The notes beneath the pieces are model-generated. The model worked only from the letters and a program-made list of their open reading frames with translations. It did not search any database and was not told where the DNA came from. A DNA stretch of 64,000 nt from Bacillus halotolerans. Lineage in GTDB: Bacteria; Bacillota; Bacilli; Bacillales; Bacillaceae. The stretch's first letter is position 1. The number at the start of each line of letters is the position of its first letter. A program made the position numbers and the translations under genes. Shown piece after piece: positions 19,387 to 28,779 of this stretch. The stretch is from NCBI RefSeq assembly GCF_001517105.1, contig NZ_LPVF01000010.1, positions 372,001 through 436,000 of the forward strand, in the 5' to 3' direction.

Positions 19387-20395
19387 TAATATCGTCTCCT
19401 CCGCCTCTTGCTATAACAATTTCACCGGCTTCTTCAAGCTTTCTGACGATGCTTACAATTCTTGATTGAGCCTCTTCTACATCCTTCAAACGTACAGGGC
19501 CCATAAATTCCATTTCTTCTTTGAATGTTTCAACCATACGCTGTGACATATTGTTGAATACAATTTCTTTGACTTCCTCGCTTGCCACCTTTAATGAAAG
19601 GAGCAGATCGTCGTTTTCAACATCGCGTATAACCCGTTGAATTGCTCGGTTATCAAGGGTAACAATATCCTCAAAGACAAACATCCGCTTCTTGATTTCT
19701 TCAGCAAGATCAGGATCCTGAATTTCCAAGGAATCCAATATCGTCTTTTCTGTTCCTCTGTCTACACCGTTTAACACTTCAACAACAGCTTCGATTCCGC
19801 CGGTTTGCGTATAATCCTGAGTAAATGCGGAGGATAATTTCTGTTCCAGAATCCGTTCTACTTCATTAATAATTTCAGGTGACGTTCTGTCCATTACAGC
19901 AATCCTTCTTGCGACTTCTGCCTGTACCTCAGGATTCAGCTCGGATAAAATTTGTCCGGCCTGCACAGGGTCAAGGTAAGATAAGATTAAAGCCATCGTT
20001 TGCGGATGCTCTTGTTGGATGAAATTTAAAATTTGTTCAGGCTCTGCTTTTCTGGCAAAGTCAAATGGTTTAACTTGCAGAGAAGAAGTCAGCCTGTTTA
20101 GTATGTTTTCAGCCTTATCTTCTCCCAGCGCCTTCTCAAGAACTTGTCTGGCATAGCTTAAACCGCCCTGAGAAATATAATCTTGCGCAATCGCTATATT
20201 ATGAAATTCCTCTATAATCTCATCCTTTTTTTGATGATCGACACTTCTAACTCCTGATATTTCAAGGGTAAGCCTTTCAATTTCTTCATCGGTTAAATGC
20301 TTATATACAGAAGCTGACACATCTAAACCTAAGGAAATCATGAGAATGGCTGCTTTTTGTTTTCCTGTAAGCTTGTCTTGATCACGTCTCGCCAT
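19379..20395 (-). CDS. fliG: Flagellar motor switch protein FliG
   Basis: FliG transmits stator torque to the rotor. The 338 residues show the N-terminal FliF-binding domain (KAAILMISLG), the middle domain with the EHPQTMALILSYL motif that binds FliM, and the C-terminal domain with charged torque residues around RAIQRVIRDVENDDLLLSLK. It overlaps fliH by eight bases and follows fliF closely. Everything looks intact. Confidence 0.97.
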   Translation of the reverse strand: MARRDQDKLTGKQKAAILMISLGLDVSASVYKHLTDEEIERLTLEISGVRSVDHQKKDEIIEEFHNIAIAQDYISQGGLSYARQVLEKALGEDKAENILNRLTSSLQVKPFDFARKAEPEQILNFIQQEHPQTMALILSYLDPVQAGQILSELNPEVQAEVARRIAVMDRTSPEIINEVERILEQKLSSAFTQDYTQTGGIEAVVEVLNGVDRGTEKTILDSLEIQDPDLAEEIKKRMFVFEDIVTLDNRAIQRVIRDVENDDLLLSLKVASEEVKEIVFNNMSQRMVETFKEEMEFMGPVRLKDVEEAQSRIVSIVRKLEEAGEIVIARGGGDDIIV

Positions 20396-20407
20396 TTCTA
20401 ATCCCTC

Positions 20408-22018
20408 CTAATCCTCGGCCAGCCAGCTTCTCAGCAGTTTTGCAAAGTCTTCAGGCTTATCTTTCGCCATCTTTTCAAGCTGTTTTCGTCTGACTGTTTC
20501 CTCTGTTTCATTTTCCTCTTCATTAATATCAGGCAAATTGATAGGCTCCTGAGGCACTTCGTACGTGTATTCCTCAAATTCATCCTCTTGAGCGCGTTTC
20601 TTTCTGATAAACATAATGATCAGAATGATGATAACTGCGATCAATACGCCCCCTACGATATATACCCACATTGGGATACCAGAGGATTTTTCCGTATCAG
20701 TATCTAGACTTACTTTTCCGTCAAAAGGCTGAACGGAGACAACAATTTTATTATTGATATCTTCATCAGAAAGGTTCTGGTTCTGTGTTTCATCCTTATC
20801 CAATGATGTTCTGACAACAGTTGAAAGGATTTTTTGTATATCATCCTGTCTTTCAGTTGATAGCGACGCTGTGTTTTTGGCATCAGGCGGCTCTACCATT
20901 ACTTGAATCCCTAAATCCCTTACCTTATAAGGGCTTTCAGCTATTTCTTTATGGATTCGGTTAACCTCGTAATTGATTTTATTACTGCTTTTTTCGTAGT
21001 TCCCACTTTCGGTATTTTCACCGTCAGCCTGATAGTTTGTTACATCTTCATCACCGGTTCCGGCAGTTCCGCCATTAGCTGCGCCGTCTCCCTGATATGT
21101 TTCCGATACTTTTTCAGCACTGACCGCTATGCCTTCCATGTTTTCTTTGTCAACAGGCTCGACGATGTCTTCTGTGCGATTTTCTTTTGTAAAGTCAATA
21201 TCAGCCGTGACAGAAACAACAACTTTGTCCTGCCCCATCATCGTTCCGAGCAATGACTGAACATGTTTTTGAATGTCTTTTTCAACTTGGGATTTAACTC
21301 CCTGCTGCGAAGAATAACTATCAGCGTAGGATCCTGAACCGCTGTCTGTTTTGTCATAGTATGTAGAGTTCTGGTCCATGATGACGATGTTATCTTCTTT
21401 TAAGTTCGGCACACTTTTCGATACCAGATGATATAATCCGTTGATCTGGCTTTGGTCCAGAGTGTAGCCAGGCTGAGTCTGCAGGACGATTGAAGCAGAT
21501 GCTGCTGATTGCTCTTCACCGACAAAGACAGCGTCTTTCGGAAGGTTAATCATTACTTTTGAATTTTTGATACCGTCCATTTCATTAATCAGATTGGATA
21601 GTTCCGTTTGTGTGGCTTTGACTTTCACCATATCAAATTCATTATCTGTTAAACCAAAGCCGGCGTTCTGTCCAAAAAATGAGTAATCAATTGATCCGGT
21701 TTTAGGAAGCCCTTCTGCCGCCAGCTGAACTTTCAGTGAATCAACCTGATCTTCCGGAACCTTAATGACCGTACCGCCATTTGAAAGTTCGCTAGGCACT
21801 TTTTTTGCATCCAATTCCTCTTTGATCTGTCCGGCTTCTTCAGCTGACAAATCTTTGTACAGCGGCGCCATTTTCTGATTAGAAGAAAAAATACTGATAA
21901 TAATGGCAAGAATGATAATTGCCGCTAAAGCACTAATCATTAAAACCTTTTGTAATTTAGATCTATTTTTCCAAAACTCACTTGTTTTGTTTTTCATTTG
22001 CATTAGAGTACGATTCAT
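20408..22018 (-). CDS. fliF: Flagellar MS-ring protein FliF
   Basis: FliF forms the membrane ring on which the basal body assembles. Two membrane helices, at about residues 25-45 and 448-470, flank a large external region with ring-building motifs (GLPKTGSIDYSFFG, ELSNLINEMDGIKNSKVMINLP). The short cytoplasmic C-terminus (LEKMAKDKPEDFAKLLRSWL) is the FliG-binding tail. The external domain is rich in Asp, Glu and Gly around residues 300-340. The length is 536 residues. Confidence 0.97.
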   Translation of the reverse strand: MNRTLMQMKNKTSEFWKNRSKLQKVLMISALAAIIILAIIISIFSSNQKMAPLYKDLSAEEAGQIKEELDAKKVPSELSNGGTVIKVPEDQVDSLKVQLAAEGLPKTGSIDYSFFGQNAGFGLTDNEFDMVKVKATQTELSNLINEMDGIKNSKVMINLPKDAVFVGEEQSAASASIVLQTQPGYTLDQSQINGLYHLVSKSVPNLKEDNIVIMDQNSTYYDKTDSGSGSYADSYSSQQGVKSQVEKDIQKHVQSLLGTMMGQDKVVVSVTADIDFTKENRTEDIVEPVDKENMEGIAVSAEKVSETYQGDGAANGGTAGTGDEDVTNYQADGENTESGNYEKSSNKINYEVNRIHKEIAESPYKVRDLGIQVMVEPPDAKNTASLSTERQDDIQKILSTVVRTSLDKDETQNQNLSDEDINNKIVVSVQPFDGKVSLDTDTEKSSGIPMWVYIVGGVLIAVIIILIIMFIRKKRAQEDEFEEYTYEVPQEPINLPDINEEENETEETVRRKQLEKMAKDKPEDFAKLLRSWLAED

Positions 22019-22063
22019 GTTAACCCCCGGTCATTCCACTCTTTCTCTTTCTCGTCAGACCCC

Positions 22064-22384
22064 CTACATTTGCATTCTCATAATCTCCTGGTATGCTTCC
22101 ACAGCTTTGTTGCGGAACTCAGTTGCAGCAGTCAGAGAGATGCTTGCTTTTTGAGCGGCGATCATGACCTCATCAAGATTCACATCTTTTCCTGCAGCCA
22201 AGGCATTAGTCATATTGTCAGAAGCTACTTGGGACTCATTTAACGAACTTATAGAGTTTTTTAAAAGCTCCGAAAAGCTTGTTTGATTTGAAGAGTCTGT
22301 TTTTTGGCTATTGTTTAATTGATTTGTTGCATTTTGAGTGTTTTGAGTATTTTGAACCTGAAAAGGAGAAATTGCATTGATCAC
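22064..22384 (-). CDS. fliE: Flagellar hook-basal body protein FliE
   Basis: FliE connects the MS ring to the rod. It is a small helical protein of 107 codons including stop, with the conserved C-terminal core (VNLDEVMIAAQKASISLTAATEFRNKAVEAYQEIMRM region). I chose the GTG at 22384 because AAGGTGAT lies just upstream at good spacing; an ATG at 22390 and a GTG at 22393 are in frame and overlap that site. It follows flgC by ten bases. Confidence 0.93.
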   Translation of the reverse strand: MINAISPFQVQNTQNTQNATNQLNNSQKTDSSNQTSFSELLKNSISSLNESQVASDNMTNALAAGKDVNLDEVMIAAQKASISLTAATEFRNKAVEAYQEIMRMQM

Positions 22385-22394
22385 ATTCATCACC

Positions 22395-22847
22395 TTACTT
22401 TCCGATTTCTAGAGCCTTCATCAGCATTCCCTTTGAGGCATTCATTGCTGTGACATTGGCCTCATATGATCTCGTACTGCTGACAAGATCAACCATTTCT
22501 TTTAATGGATCAACATTTGGCTTTTGAACATATCCTTCAGCGTTTGCATCAGGGTCAGTCGGATCATAGACCAGATTAAAATCAGAGTTATCTTCAGTGA
22601 TTTTTGTAACCTTTACCCCATTTCCGACATTGCCGCTTCCGCTCATTTTAGAATTCAAAATCGATGAGAACGATTCACCTTTTGACTGAAGCGAAACCAT
22701 TTTCCTTCTGTAAGGCACCCACTCACCGTTTACCTGCTTGGCTCTTGTCGTATCCATATTCGCCAAGTTAGACGATACAACATCCATTCTGAGGCGCTGA
22801 GCTGTTAAAGCTGATGCTGAAACATTTAAGCTTTGAAAAGCTGTCAT
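22395..22847 (-). CDS. flgC: Flagellar proximal rod protein FlgC
   Basis: This rod protein has the axial-family N-terminus (ASALTAQRLRMDVVSSNLANMDTTR, about 11-35) and C-terminus (KEMVDLVSSTRSYEANVTAM). The 150-residue length is normal. Its ATG overlaps the flgB stop by one base (TAATG). It is the second gene of the fla/che operon. Confidence 0.96.
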   Translation of the reverse strand: MTAFQSLNVSASALTAQRLRMDVVSSNLANMDTTRAKQVNGEWVPYRRKMVSLQSKGESFSSILNSKMSGSGNVGNGVKVTKITEDNSDFNLVYDPTDPDANAEGYVQKPNVDPLKEMVDLVSSTRSYEANVTAMNASKGMLMKALEIGK

Positions 22848-23236
22848 TATTTTCCTCCTGTTAGCACGGTCTTCAGAGAATTGAATTTGCCGTTCATTCT
22901 TTCAACTAAAGCTTGATAGTTAATCTGATTTTCAGCTAGTTCTGTCATCTCTTTGTCAACGTCAACGTTATTTCCGTTTTGCTGATAAGATGTATCTCCG
23001 CTCGTTACAATTGAATAATTTGAATCAGCATCAGAAAAATCAACATGCCGATAGTCTGTTTTTATAGATTCGAGACGAGAGGATTCTTGATTCAATAAAT
23101 TTTGGAAAGAGACTTTTTTCGCCTTATAGTTCGGTGTATCTATATTAGCAATATTATTAGTTATGACTTTTTGCTTAATATTCGCTCTGCCCAAGGCATT
23201 TTCAAGATTTTGTATCGTTCCAGAAAATAAGCTCAA
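22847..23236 (-). CDS. flgB: Flagellar proximal rod protein FlgB, first gene of fla/che
   Basis: FlgB is a rod protein with the short axial signature (ITNNIANIDTPNYKAKKVSF, about 26-45) and a C-terminal helix ending in NGKFNSLKTVLTGGK. I chose the TTG at 23236, nine bases after GGAGG; a GTG at 23242 is in frame but only three bases after that site. It is the first gene of the operon and follows a 380-base AT-rich regulatory region. Confidence 0.93.
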   Translation of the reverse strand: MSLFSGTIQNLENALGRANIKQKVITNNIANIDTPNYKAKKVSFQNLLNQESSRLESIKTDYRHVDFSDADSNYSIVTSGDTSYQQNGNNVDVDKEMTELAENQINYQALVERMNGKFNSLKTVLTGGK

Positions 23237-23306
23237 ATCCACTTACCTCCATTTCAGTTTTTTTCACCCTCAATATCCTTGTCGAGATTTGTAAAACCAT
23301 ATGCTT

Positions 23307-23335
23307 ATTGTAAGAAATAACAGGCATAAAGTCTA
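23307..23335 (-). promoter_or_regulatory. SigA-type promoter of the fla/che operon
   Basis: Read on the minus strand, TAGACT (23330-23335) and TACAAT (23307-23312) are separated by exactly 17 bases and lie about 70 bases upstream of the flgB start. The -35 box is weak (4 of 6) and the -10 box good (5 of 6), in keeping with a promoter that needs an activator. Its place fits the P-A promoter known for this operon in B. subtilis. Confidence 0.7.
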
Positions 23336-23580
23336 TGAAGTTCGTGTAAAAAAAATGTCCTCATATATATCTATTTTATAACTAGGTACATAGTCCTAGA
23401 TTATTTGAACTACATTTTTTACATTTATATAAGGCTGAAAATAGCTTAATTTCTGTATTTTCCCCATTTATTTCGTCATTTTTCTGTTTTTATGAAGAAA
23501 ATAATAAACTTTATTAAAATTATTATAAAGAAAGACTTTTCACCCAGGAAATAAAGCTTATTGATTTCCTTTATTTGAAT

Positions 23581-23618
23581 GAAAAGAAGAACCCCTTAAA
23601 AAAGGGGTTCTTCTTTTC
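23581..23618 (-). terminator. Intrinsic terminator after codY
   Basis: A long inverted repeat, GAAAAGAAGAACCCCTT and its complement, closes on a short A/T loop just after the codY stop, with a U-rich arm on either strand. It should end the codV-clpQ-clpY-codY transcript and insulate the fla/che promoter region. Confidence 0.9.
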
Positions 23619-23619
23619 A

Positions 23620-24399
23620 TTAATGGGATTTCAGGTTTTCTAATTCAATCAGGAATTTGTTGTTCAGCACTTTGATATAAGTACCCTTCATTCCTAATGA
23701 CCTTGACTCAATTACACCGGCGCTTTCAAGCTTTCTGAGTGCGTTAACAATAACTGAGCGGGTAATGCCGACACGGTCTGCAATCTTACTTGCAACAAGG
23801 AGACCTTCGTTTCCGTCAAGCTCTTCAAAAATGTGTTCAATTGCTTCAAGCTCACTATAAGAAAGAGAGCTGATTGCCATTTGTACGACAGCTTTGCTTC
23901 TTGCTTCTTCTTCAATTTCTTCTGCTTTTTCTCTCAGAATTTCCATTCCGACAACTGTAGCGCCGTATTCAGCAAGAATTAAATCATCATCATGAAATTG
24001 ATCCTGTAAACGTGAAAGAATGAGTGTACCTAATCTTTCTCCGCCTCCGATGATCGGCACAATTGTTGTTAAACCAGCTTGGAACAAGTCTCTGTTTTCA
24101 ACAGGGAAAGCAGTGTACTCACTATTGATGTCCAGGTTAGAAGATGTTTCAGGGACGTTGAACAGATTCTTCGTATATTCCTCTGGGAATTGGCGATCCT
24201 CAAGCATTTTTTTCATACGGTCATTTTCAATTTGCTGGTTGATAGAGTAGCCGAGAAGTTTTCCTCTGCGGCTTACAACGAAAATATTGGAATCAATTAC
24301 ATCCCGAAGCGTTTCCGCCATTTCTTTAAAGTTAACCGGTTTCCCTGCCGCAGCTTGCAGCATGGAGTTAATAATTCTTGTTTTTTGTAATAAAGCCAT
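23620..24399 (-). CDS. codY: Global nutritional repressor CodY
   Basis: CodY senses branched-chain amino acids and GTP and represses stationary-phase, metabolic and motility genes. The 259 residues have an N-terminal GAF domain (1 to about 155, ligand region around [13 protein letters not shown] and [12 protein letters not shown]) and a C-terminal winged helix with the HTH at about 203-226 ([22 protein letters not shown] region). It is the last gene of the cod operon, 38 bases after clpY. In B. subtilis CodY also acts on the fla/che promoter right behind it. Confidence 0.97.
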   Translation of the reverse strand: MALLQKTRIINSMLQAAAGKPVNFKEMAETLRDVIDSNIFVVSRRGKLLGYSINQQIENDRMKKMLEDRQFPEEYTKNLFNVPETSSNLDINSEYTAFPVENRDLFQAGLTTIVPIIGGGERLGTLILSRLQDQFHDDDLILAEYGATVVGMEILREKAEEIEEEARSKAVVQMAISSLSYSELEAIEHIFEELDGNEGLLVASKIADRVGITRSVIVNALRKLESAGVIESRSLGMKGTYIKVLNNKFLIELENLKSH

Positions 24400-24437
24400 G
24401 ATAAATGATCCTCCTAAACATTCCTCTTATTAAATTT

Positions 24438-25840
24438 TCACAATATAAATTGACTTAAATCTTTGTTTTTAGCTATTGTTCCGAGTTTTTCTTCCACATA
24501 CTGCGGTGTAATCGTTATTTTCTCCATTGTTACATCCGGAGCTTCAAAAGAGAGATCTTCTAACAGACGTTCGAGTATTGTATGAAGGCGTCTCGCACCG
24601 ATATTATCTGTTTCCTGGTTCACATGATAGGCGACTTCAGCAATCTTATGAATAGCTTCGTCAGAAAATTCAAGAGATATACCCTCTGTCTGCAATAATG
24701 CCTGATATTGTTTCAAGAGCGCGTTATCGGGTTCAACCAAAATTCTCACGAAATCGTCAACCGTCAGTTTGCTCAGTTCTACACGAATTGGAAAACGCCC
24801 TTGCAGTTCAGGAATCAGATCAGACGGTTTGGCCATATGAAATGCTCCCGCTGCAATAAACAATACATGGTCTGTTTTAACTGAACCGTATTTAGTGACA
24901 ACGGTAGAACCCTCAACGATTGGGAGAATATCACGCTGAACACCTTCTCTTGATACATCAGCTGAAGATGACGCGCCACCGTTTTTTGCAATTTTATCAA
25001 TCTCGTCGATAAAGATAATTCCGCTCTCTTCTGCCCGATGGACAGCTTCCTGGCTGACTTCATCCATATCGATGAGTTTGCTTGCCTCTTCATTCGTCAG
25101 GACTTTTCTGGCTTCTCTGACTGTCATTTTACGGCGTTTCTTTTTCTTTGGCATCAATCCGCTCAGTGCATCCTGCATATTCATGCCCATCTGCTCCATA
25201 CCCGAGCCCTGCAGCATGTCAAACATAGAAGGCTGCTGCTCTTCAACTTCTACAGTAACATAGTGGTCTTCGAGCTCTCCTAATGCCAGCTGATGAGCCA
25301 TGCGTTTTCTTTTTTCTTCAATGTTTGCTTCTTCCTGGCTTTCCGTTTCGTCCTCGCCGTTTGGCTGGCTGCCGCCGAAAAACATTTCAAACGGGTTTTT
25401 AACGCCTGATTGTTTTTTCTTCCCTGGAACTAACAGGCGAACAATGCGTTTATTTGCATTTTCTTCTGCCTGTTCCTTCACTTCGTTGATTTTTTCTTCC
25501 TTTATAAGACGAACAGAAGTTTCCACAAGGTCTCTGACCATTGATTCAACGTCTCTGCCTACATAGCCGACTTCTGTAAATTTTGTTGCTTCAATTTTGA
25601 TAAATGGCGCACCTGAAAGCTTAGCGATTCGTCTGGCAATTTCAGTTTTCCCTACCCCGGTAGGCCCCATCATTAAAATGTTTTTCGGAACGACCTCGTC
25701 TTTCAGCTTTTCATCCAGGAGACTTCTTCTATAGCGGTTTCTTAATGCCACGGCGACAGCTTTTTTCGCGTTTTGCTGACCGACGATGTATTGGTCTAAC
25801 CGATCTACAATCTGTCTTGGTGTTAACGGTTTTTTCCCAT
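24438..25840 (-). CDS. clpY: ATP-dependent protease ATPase subunit ClpY (HslU), with apparent frameshift at codons 3-5
   Basis: ClpY is the AAA+ unfoldase of the ClpYQ protease. Nearly the whole protein is intact: Walker A GPTGVGKT, Walker B in IIFIDEIDK, sensor and C-terminal motifs, and the tail that docks into ClpQ. The start is anomalous. The ATG at 25840, at the usual place after clpQ, reads M-G-K-N-R and then TAA (25825-25823). The conserved frame ([19 protein letters not shown]) resumes at CCG 25829 with no start codon of its own before a GTG at 25751. A -1 shift on A-AAA-AAC (25835-25829) gives exactly 467 residues, the family length. Without it, translation from the GTG would lose 30 residues including the VGQ motif. 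It may be a true mutation, recoding or a sequence error. Confidence 0.85.
25829..25835 (-). other. A-AAA-AAC heptamer at the clpY frame junction
   Basis: The bases read A-AAA-AAC in the frame set by the clpY ATG. This is a canonical X-XXY-YYZ slippery heptamer. A -1 slip on it moves ribosomes from the five-codon ATG frame into the long clpY frame. I see no obvious strong hairpin or internal Shine-Dalgarno sequence close by, so efficiency is unknown. Confidence 0.5.
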
Positions 25841-25856
25841 GCGCCTCAAGTCCTTT

Positions 25857-26402
25857 CTATTCAAGCTCTTCCAGTATGATTTGATCGTTCGTGTATACAC
25901 AAATTTCGCCCGCTGTTTCCAGCGCAGCTCTAGCAATCTCACTTGCAGTCATGCTCTCCCCGGCATGCTTTTTCAGCGCTCTTCCGGCTGCCAAAGCGTA
26001 GTTGCCGCCTGATCCAATTGCCAGAATGCCGTCATCCGGCTCGATAACCTCACCAGTTCCCGATACGAGAAGCAAGGTATCTTGATTCATAACGATCAGC
26101 ATGGCTTCAAGCTTTCTAAGTACTTTGTCGCTTCGCCATTCCTTTGCAAGCTCAACAGCAGCCCGTTTTAAGTTGCCATTATATTCTTCAAGTTTCGCTT
26201 CGAACTTTTCGAATAGAGTGAAAGCGTCTGCAACAGATCCCGCAAATCCTGCGAGAACCTTGCCGTTAAACAGTTTTCTTACTTTTCTCGCAGTATGTTT
26301 CATTACAACAGCCTGACCAAATGTAACTTGACCGTCTCCGGACATTGCGCTTCGTCCCTTATGCTGTACTGCAAAGATTGTGGTCGCATGAAAAGATGAC
26401 AT
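25857..26402 (-). CDS. clpQ: ATP-dependent protease peptidase subunit ClpQ (HslV, CodW)
   Basis: ClpQ is the proteasome-like peptidase chamber of ClpYQ. In Bacillus the N-terminal nucleophile is serine rather than threonine, and here it is Ser2 ([12 protein letters not shown]). [21 protein letters not shown] and [19 protein letters not shown] are family landmarks. The length of 181 residues is normal. It lies 12 bases after codV and 16 bases before the clpY ATG. Confidence 0.96.
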   Translation of the reverse strand: MSSFHATTIFAVQHKGRSAMSGDGQVTFGQAVVMKHTARKVRKLFNGKVLAGFAGSVADAFTLFEKFEAKLEEYNGNLKRAAVELAKEWRSDKVLRKLEAMLIVMNQDTLLLVSGTGEVIEPDDGILAIGSGGNYALAAGRALKKHAGESMTASEIARAALETAGEICVYTNDQIILEELE

Positions 26403-26414
26403 AAAGGGCCTCCT

Positions 26415-27329
26415 TTAATTTTTCTTAAAAGCTCTTGGATGGTGAGACATATATGTGTTTCTCAACATTTCCTTCGAAACGTGCGTGTATATCTGTGTCG
26501 AAGACAGATTGGAATGCCCGAGCAGTTCTTGAACGCTCCTCAAATCTGCTCCTTCGTTTAATAGATGAGTGGCGAACGTATGTCGAAGCATATGCGGATG
26601 GATATGTAAAGTGCCGGACGCTTTTTTGACAAGCCCGTTTAAAATGTGTCTAATGCCTCGGGCTGTAAGCGGTCCGCCTCTTTGATTCACGAATAATAGA
26701 TCATGAGGTTCTTTTGCTTTTTTCAGCAAGCACTGTCTTCCGCTATTCATATATAACTTCAACGCTTCGCGGGCGTAAGACCCAAAAGGGATATAACGCT
26801 GCTTCTTGCCTTTCCCGTGAACAAGCACTGTATCCATAAATAAATCAAGATCATGAACACTTATGGAAGAGCATTCACTGACCCTCATTCCGGTGGCATA
26901 GAGAAGCTCTAATAGCGCTTGATCCCTCATGCCGGTCGGCTGGCTTATATCTGAAACTTCAAACAGTTCCTCAAGCTCTTTTTGATATAGAAACTTCGGT
27001 ATCCGTTTCTCTTGTTTCGGCAGATGAACAAGCTGGAACGGATTATCATCAACAAGCTTTTCTCGCATCAGAAATTTGTAAAAACTTCTCAATGCAGAAA
27101 TTTTTTTGCTGATTGTTCTTCTCGATAAACCCTTTTCATAGGCTTCCGTCAAAAAAATTCTAGTATCTTGATATGCAACTTCTTCAAATCCATTTATACC
27201 TTGAACGCGCAGGAAAGTCTCGAATTCTTCAATTGAATCCACATAATTCACAATAGTATATTGTGAATAATTTTTTTCAATTTGTAAATATTCAACGAAT
27301 AACTTTACGAAATTCTTAACATTCTCCAT
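26415..27329 (-). CDS. codV: Tyrosine recombinase CodV (XerC type)
   Basis: CodV is the XerC-type partner of RipX (XerD) in resolving chromosome dimers at dif. The 304 residues have an N-terminal SAM-like DNA-binding domain (about 1-90) and a C-terminal catalytic domain. The catalytic residues are R149 (TGMRVSE), K173 (GKGKKQR), H246 and R249 (HPHMLRH), H272 (LGHSN) and Y281 (TQIYTHVS). It heads the cod operon and follows a likely promoter. Confidence 0.96.
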   Translation of the reverse strand: MENVKNFVKLFVEYLQIEKNYSQYTIVNYVDSIEEFETFLRVQGINGFEEVAYQDTRIFLTEAYEKGLSRRTISKKISALRSFYKFLMREKLVDDNPFQLVHLPKQEKRIPKFLYQKELEELFEVSDISQPTGMRDQALLELLYATGMRVSECSSISVHDLDLFMDTVLVHGKGKKQRYIPFGSYAREALKLYMNSGRQCLLKKAKEPHDLLFVNQRGGPLTARGIRHILNGLVKKASGTLHIHPHMLRHTFATHLLNEGADLRSVQELLGHSNLSSTQIYTHVSKEMLRNTYMSHHPRAFKKN

Positions 27330-27359
27330 GCCAAATACCTCCCCAGGAAGGGCTTTTAA

Positions 27360-27389
27360 ATGGTATCACAAATCGCGATCAAGTTGCAA
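27360..27389 (-). promoter_or_regulatory. SigA-type promoter of the codV-clpQ-clpY-codY operon
   Basis: On the minus strand TTGCAA (27384-27389) and TACCAT (27360-27365) are 18 bases apart, with a TG one base before the -10 box (extended -10). It lies in the 67-base gap between trmFO and codV, 31 bases upstream of the codV ATG. Confidence 0.55.
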
Positions 27390-27396
27390 TCAATAC

Positions 27397-28704
27397 CTAT
27401 ATTGTTTTCGAAATTGTTTGAATTGTCTCGATCGCCCGATTTGCGTACTGTTCATTACGCTCTTTTTTATTTTTAATTTTAACAGGCAAATCTTTCAAAA
27501 GCCCAAAGTTTGCATTCATCGGCTGGAAGTTCTTCTGGTTTGTTGTTGTAATATAGTGAGCCATACTGCCTATTGCTGTTTCCTGAGGAAAAGTGACAAG
27601 CTCTTCTCCTAAAACGAGTTTAGCCGCATTAATACCTGCTACAAGTCCAGAAGCAGCCGATTCCACATATCCTTCTACTCCCGTCATTTGTCCTGCGAAG
27701 AACAAATCGTTCCGTTTTTTAAATTGGTAAGTCGGCTTTAACAAGCTTGGAGAATTAATGAATGTATTTCTGTGCATAACACCGTATCTGACGATTTCCA
27801 CATTTTCAAGTCCGGGAATCAATTTGAGGACTTCCTTCTGGTCTCCCCATTTTAAATGAGTTTGGAATCCTACAATATTATAGAGAGTTCCCGCCGCATC
27901 ATCCTGTCTGAGCTGAACGACTGCATATGGACGTTTTCCGGTAACAGGATGCTCTAATCCCACTGGCTTCATCGGTCCGAAAAGCATTGTTTTCTTTCCT
28001 CGTTTTGCCATTACTTCAATCGGCATGCAGCCTTCAAAGAAAATCTCTTTTTCAAACTCTTTTAACGGCACAGTTTCCGCTGATGTCAAAGCTTCATGAA
28101 AACGGTCAAACTCTTCTTCTGTCATCGGGCAGTTTAGATAAGCCGCTTCTCCCTTGTCATAACGGGATTTCAAATACACTTTATCCATGTCAAGGCTGTC
28201 TTTCTCTACGATAGGCGCCGCTGCATCATAGAAGTATAAATAGTCCTCTCCAGTAAGCTCTTTTAACTGTGCAGACAATGATTCTGAAGTTAACGGACCA
28301 GTTGCGATAATCGTTGGTCCTTCAGGTATTTCTGTTACTTCTTCATTAACGACGGTAACGTTGGGATGGTTTTTCACCCGGTTTGTCACACTTGCTGCAA
28401 ATTCATGCCGGTCTACCGCGAGTGCGCCGCCGGCAGGCACTGAGCATTCGTCAGCCGCAGCAATAATTGCTGAATCAAGTGCACGCATTTCTTCTTTTAG
28501 TACACCTACAGCGTTAGCAAGTGTATTGGAGCGTAAAGAGTTGCTGCATACCAGTTCTGCAAATTTATCAGTATGATGGGCAGGTGTCTGTTTGACTGGG
28601 CGCATTTCATATAATCTGACTTGAATCCCCCGTTTGGCAAGCTGCCACGCCGCTTCACTGCCTGCGAGTCCGGCTCCGATTACATTCACTGTTTGTTGGT
28701 TCAT
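27397..28704 (-). CDS. trmFO: Folate/FAD-dependent tRNA (uracil-54-C5)-methyltransferase TrmFO (Gid)
   Basis: TrmFO makes ribothymidine at position 54 of tRNA, using methylenetetrahydrofolate and FAD. The FAD-binding Rossmann motif is at the N-terminus ([19 protein letters not shown]), and the conserved [11 protein letters not shown] and [18 protein letters not shown] segments follow. The length of 435 residues is normal. It is downstream of topA, whose terminator stands between them. Confidence 0.96.
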   Translation of the reverse strand: MNQQTVNVIGAGLAGSEAAWQLAKRGIQVRLYEMRPVKQTPAHHTDKFAELVCSNSLRSNTLANAVGVLKEEMRALDSAIIAAADECSVPAGGALAVDRHEFAASVTNRVKNHPNVTVVNEEVTEIPEGPTIIATGPLTSESLSAQLKELTGEDYLYFYDAAAPIVEKDSLDMDKVYLKSRYDKGEAAYLNCPMTEEEFDRFHEALTSAETVPLKEFEKEIFFEGCMPIEVMAKRGKKTMLFGPMKPVGLEHPVTGKRPYAVVQLRQDDAAGTLYNIVGFQTHLKWGDQKEVLKLIPGLENVEIVRYGVMHRNTFINSPSLLKPTYQFKKRNDLFFAGQMTGVEGYVESAASGLVAGINAAKLVLGEELVTFPQETAIGSMAHYITTTNQKNFQPMNANFGLLKDLPVKIKNKKERNEQYANRAIETIQTISKTI

Positions 28705-28756
28705 CTTTCACATCTCCTAGTTTATTATTCATTGTCTTCTTTTAACACACAAAGAA

Positions 28757-28778
28757 GGTGAGCAAGACCCTGCTCACC
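28757..28778 (-). terminator. Intrinsic terminator after topA
   Basis: On the minus strand the stem GGTGAGCA pairs with TGCTCACC over a six-base loop, followed by TTCTTTGTGTGTT. It starts one base past the topA stop, which would separate topA from trmFO. Confidence 0.75.
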
Positions 28779-28779
28779 G

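Larger units (their letters stand above)
23243..23619. promoter_or_regulatory. fla/che operon upstream regulatory region (codY-flgB interval)
   Basis: This is a 377-base AT-rich stretch without a gene. It holds the codY terminator at its codY end, a SigA-type promoter 70-100 bases before flgB (listed separately), a perfect short inverted repeat CTAGG-N8-CCTAG at 23382-23399, and several A/T tracts. In B. subtilis this interval receives SigA, SigD, CodY and DegU/SwrA input. I can see the SigA elements but no convincing SigD (TAAA-N15-GCCGATAT) match or CodY box. Confidence 0.7.

Noticed and set aside
23401..23460. Possible CodY box and SigD promoter upstream of fla/che
   Set aside because: The best CodY-like stretch has about five mismatches to the 15-base motif, and the GCCTTATAT stretch has no TAAA at the right distance.
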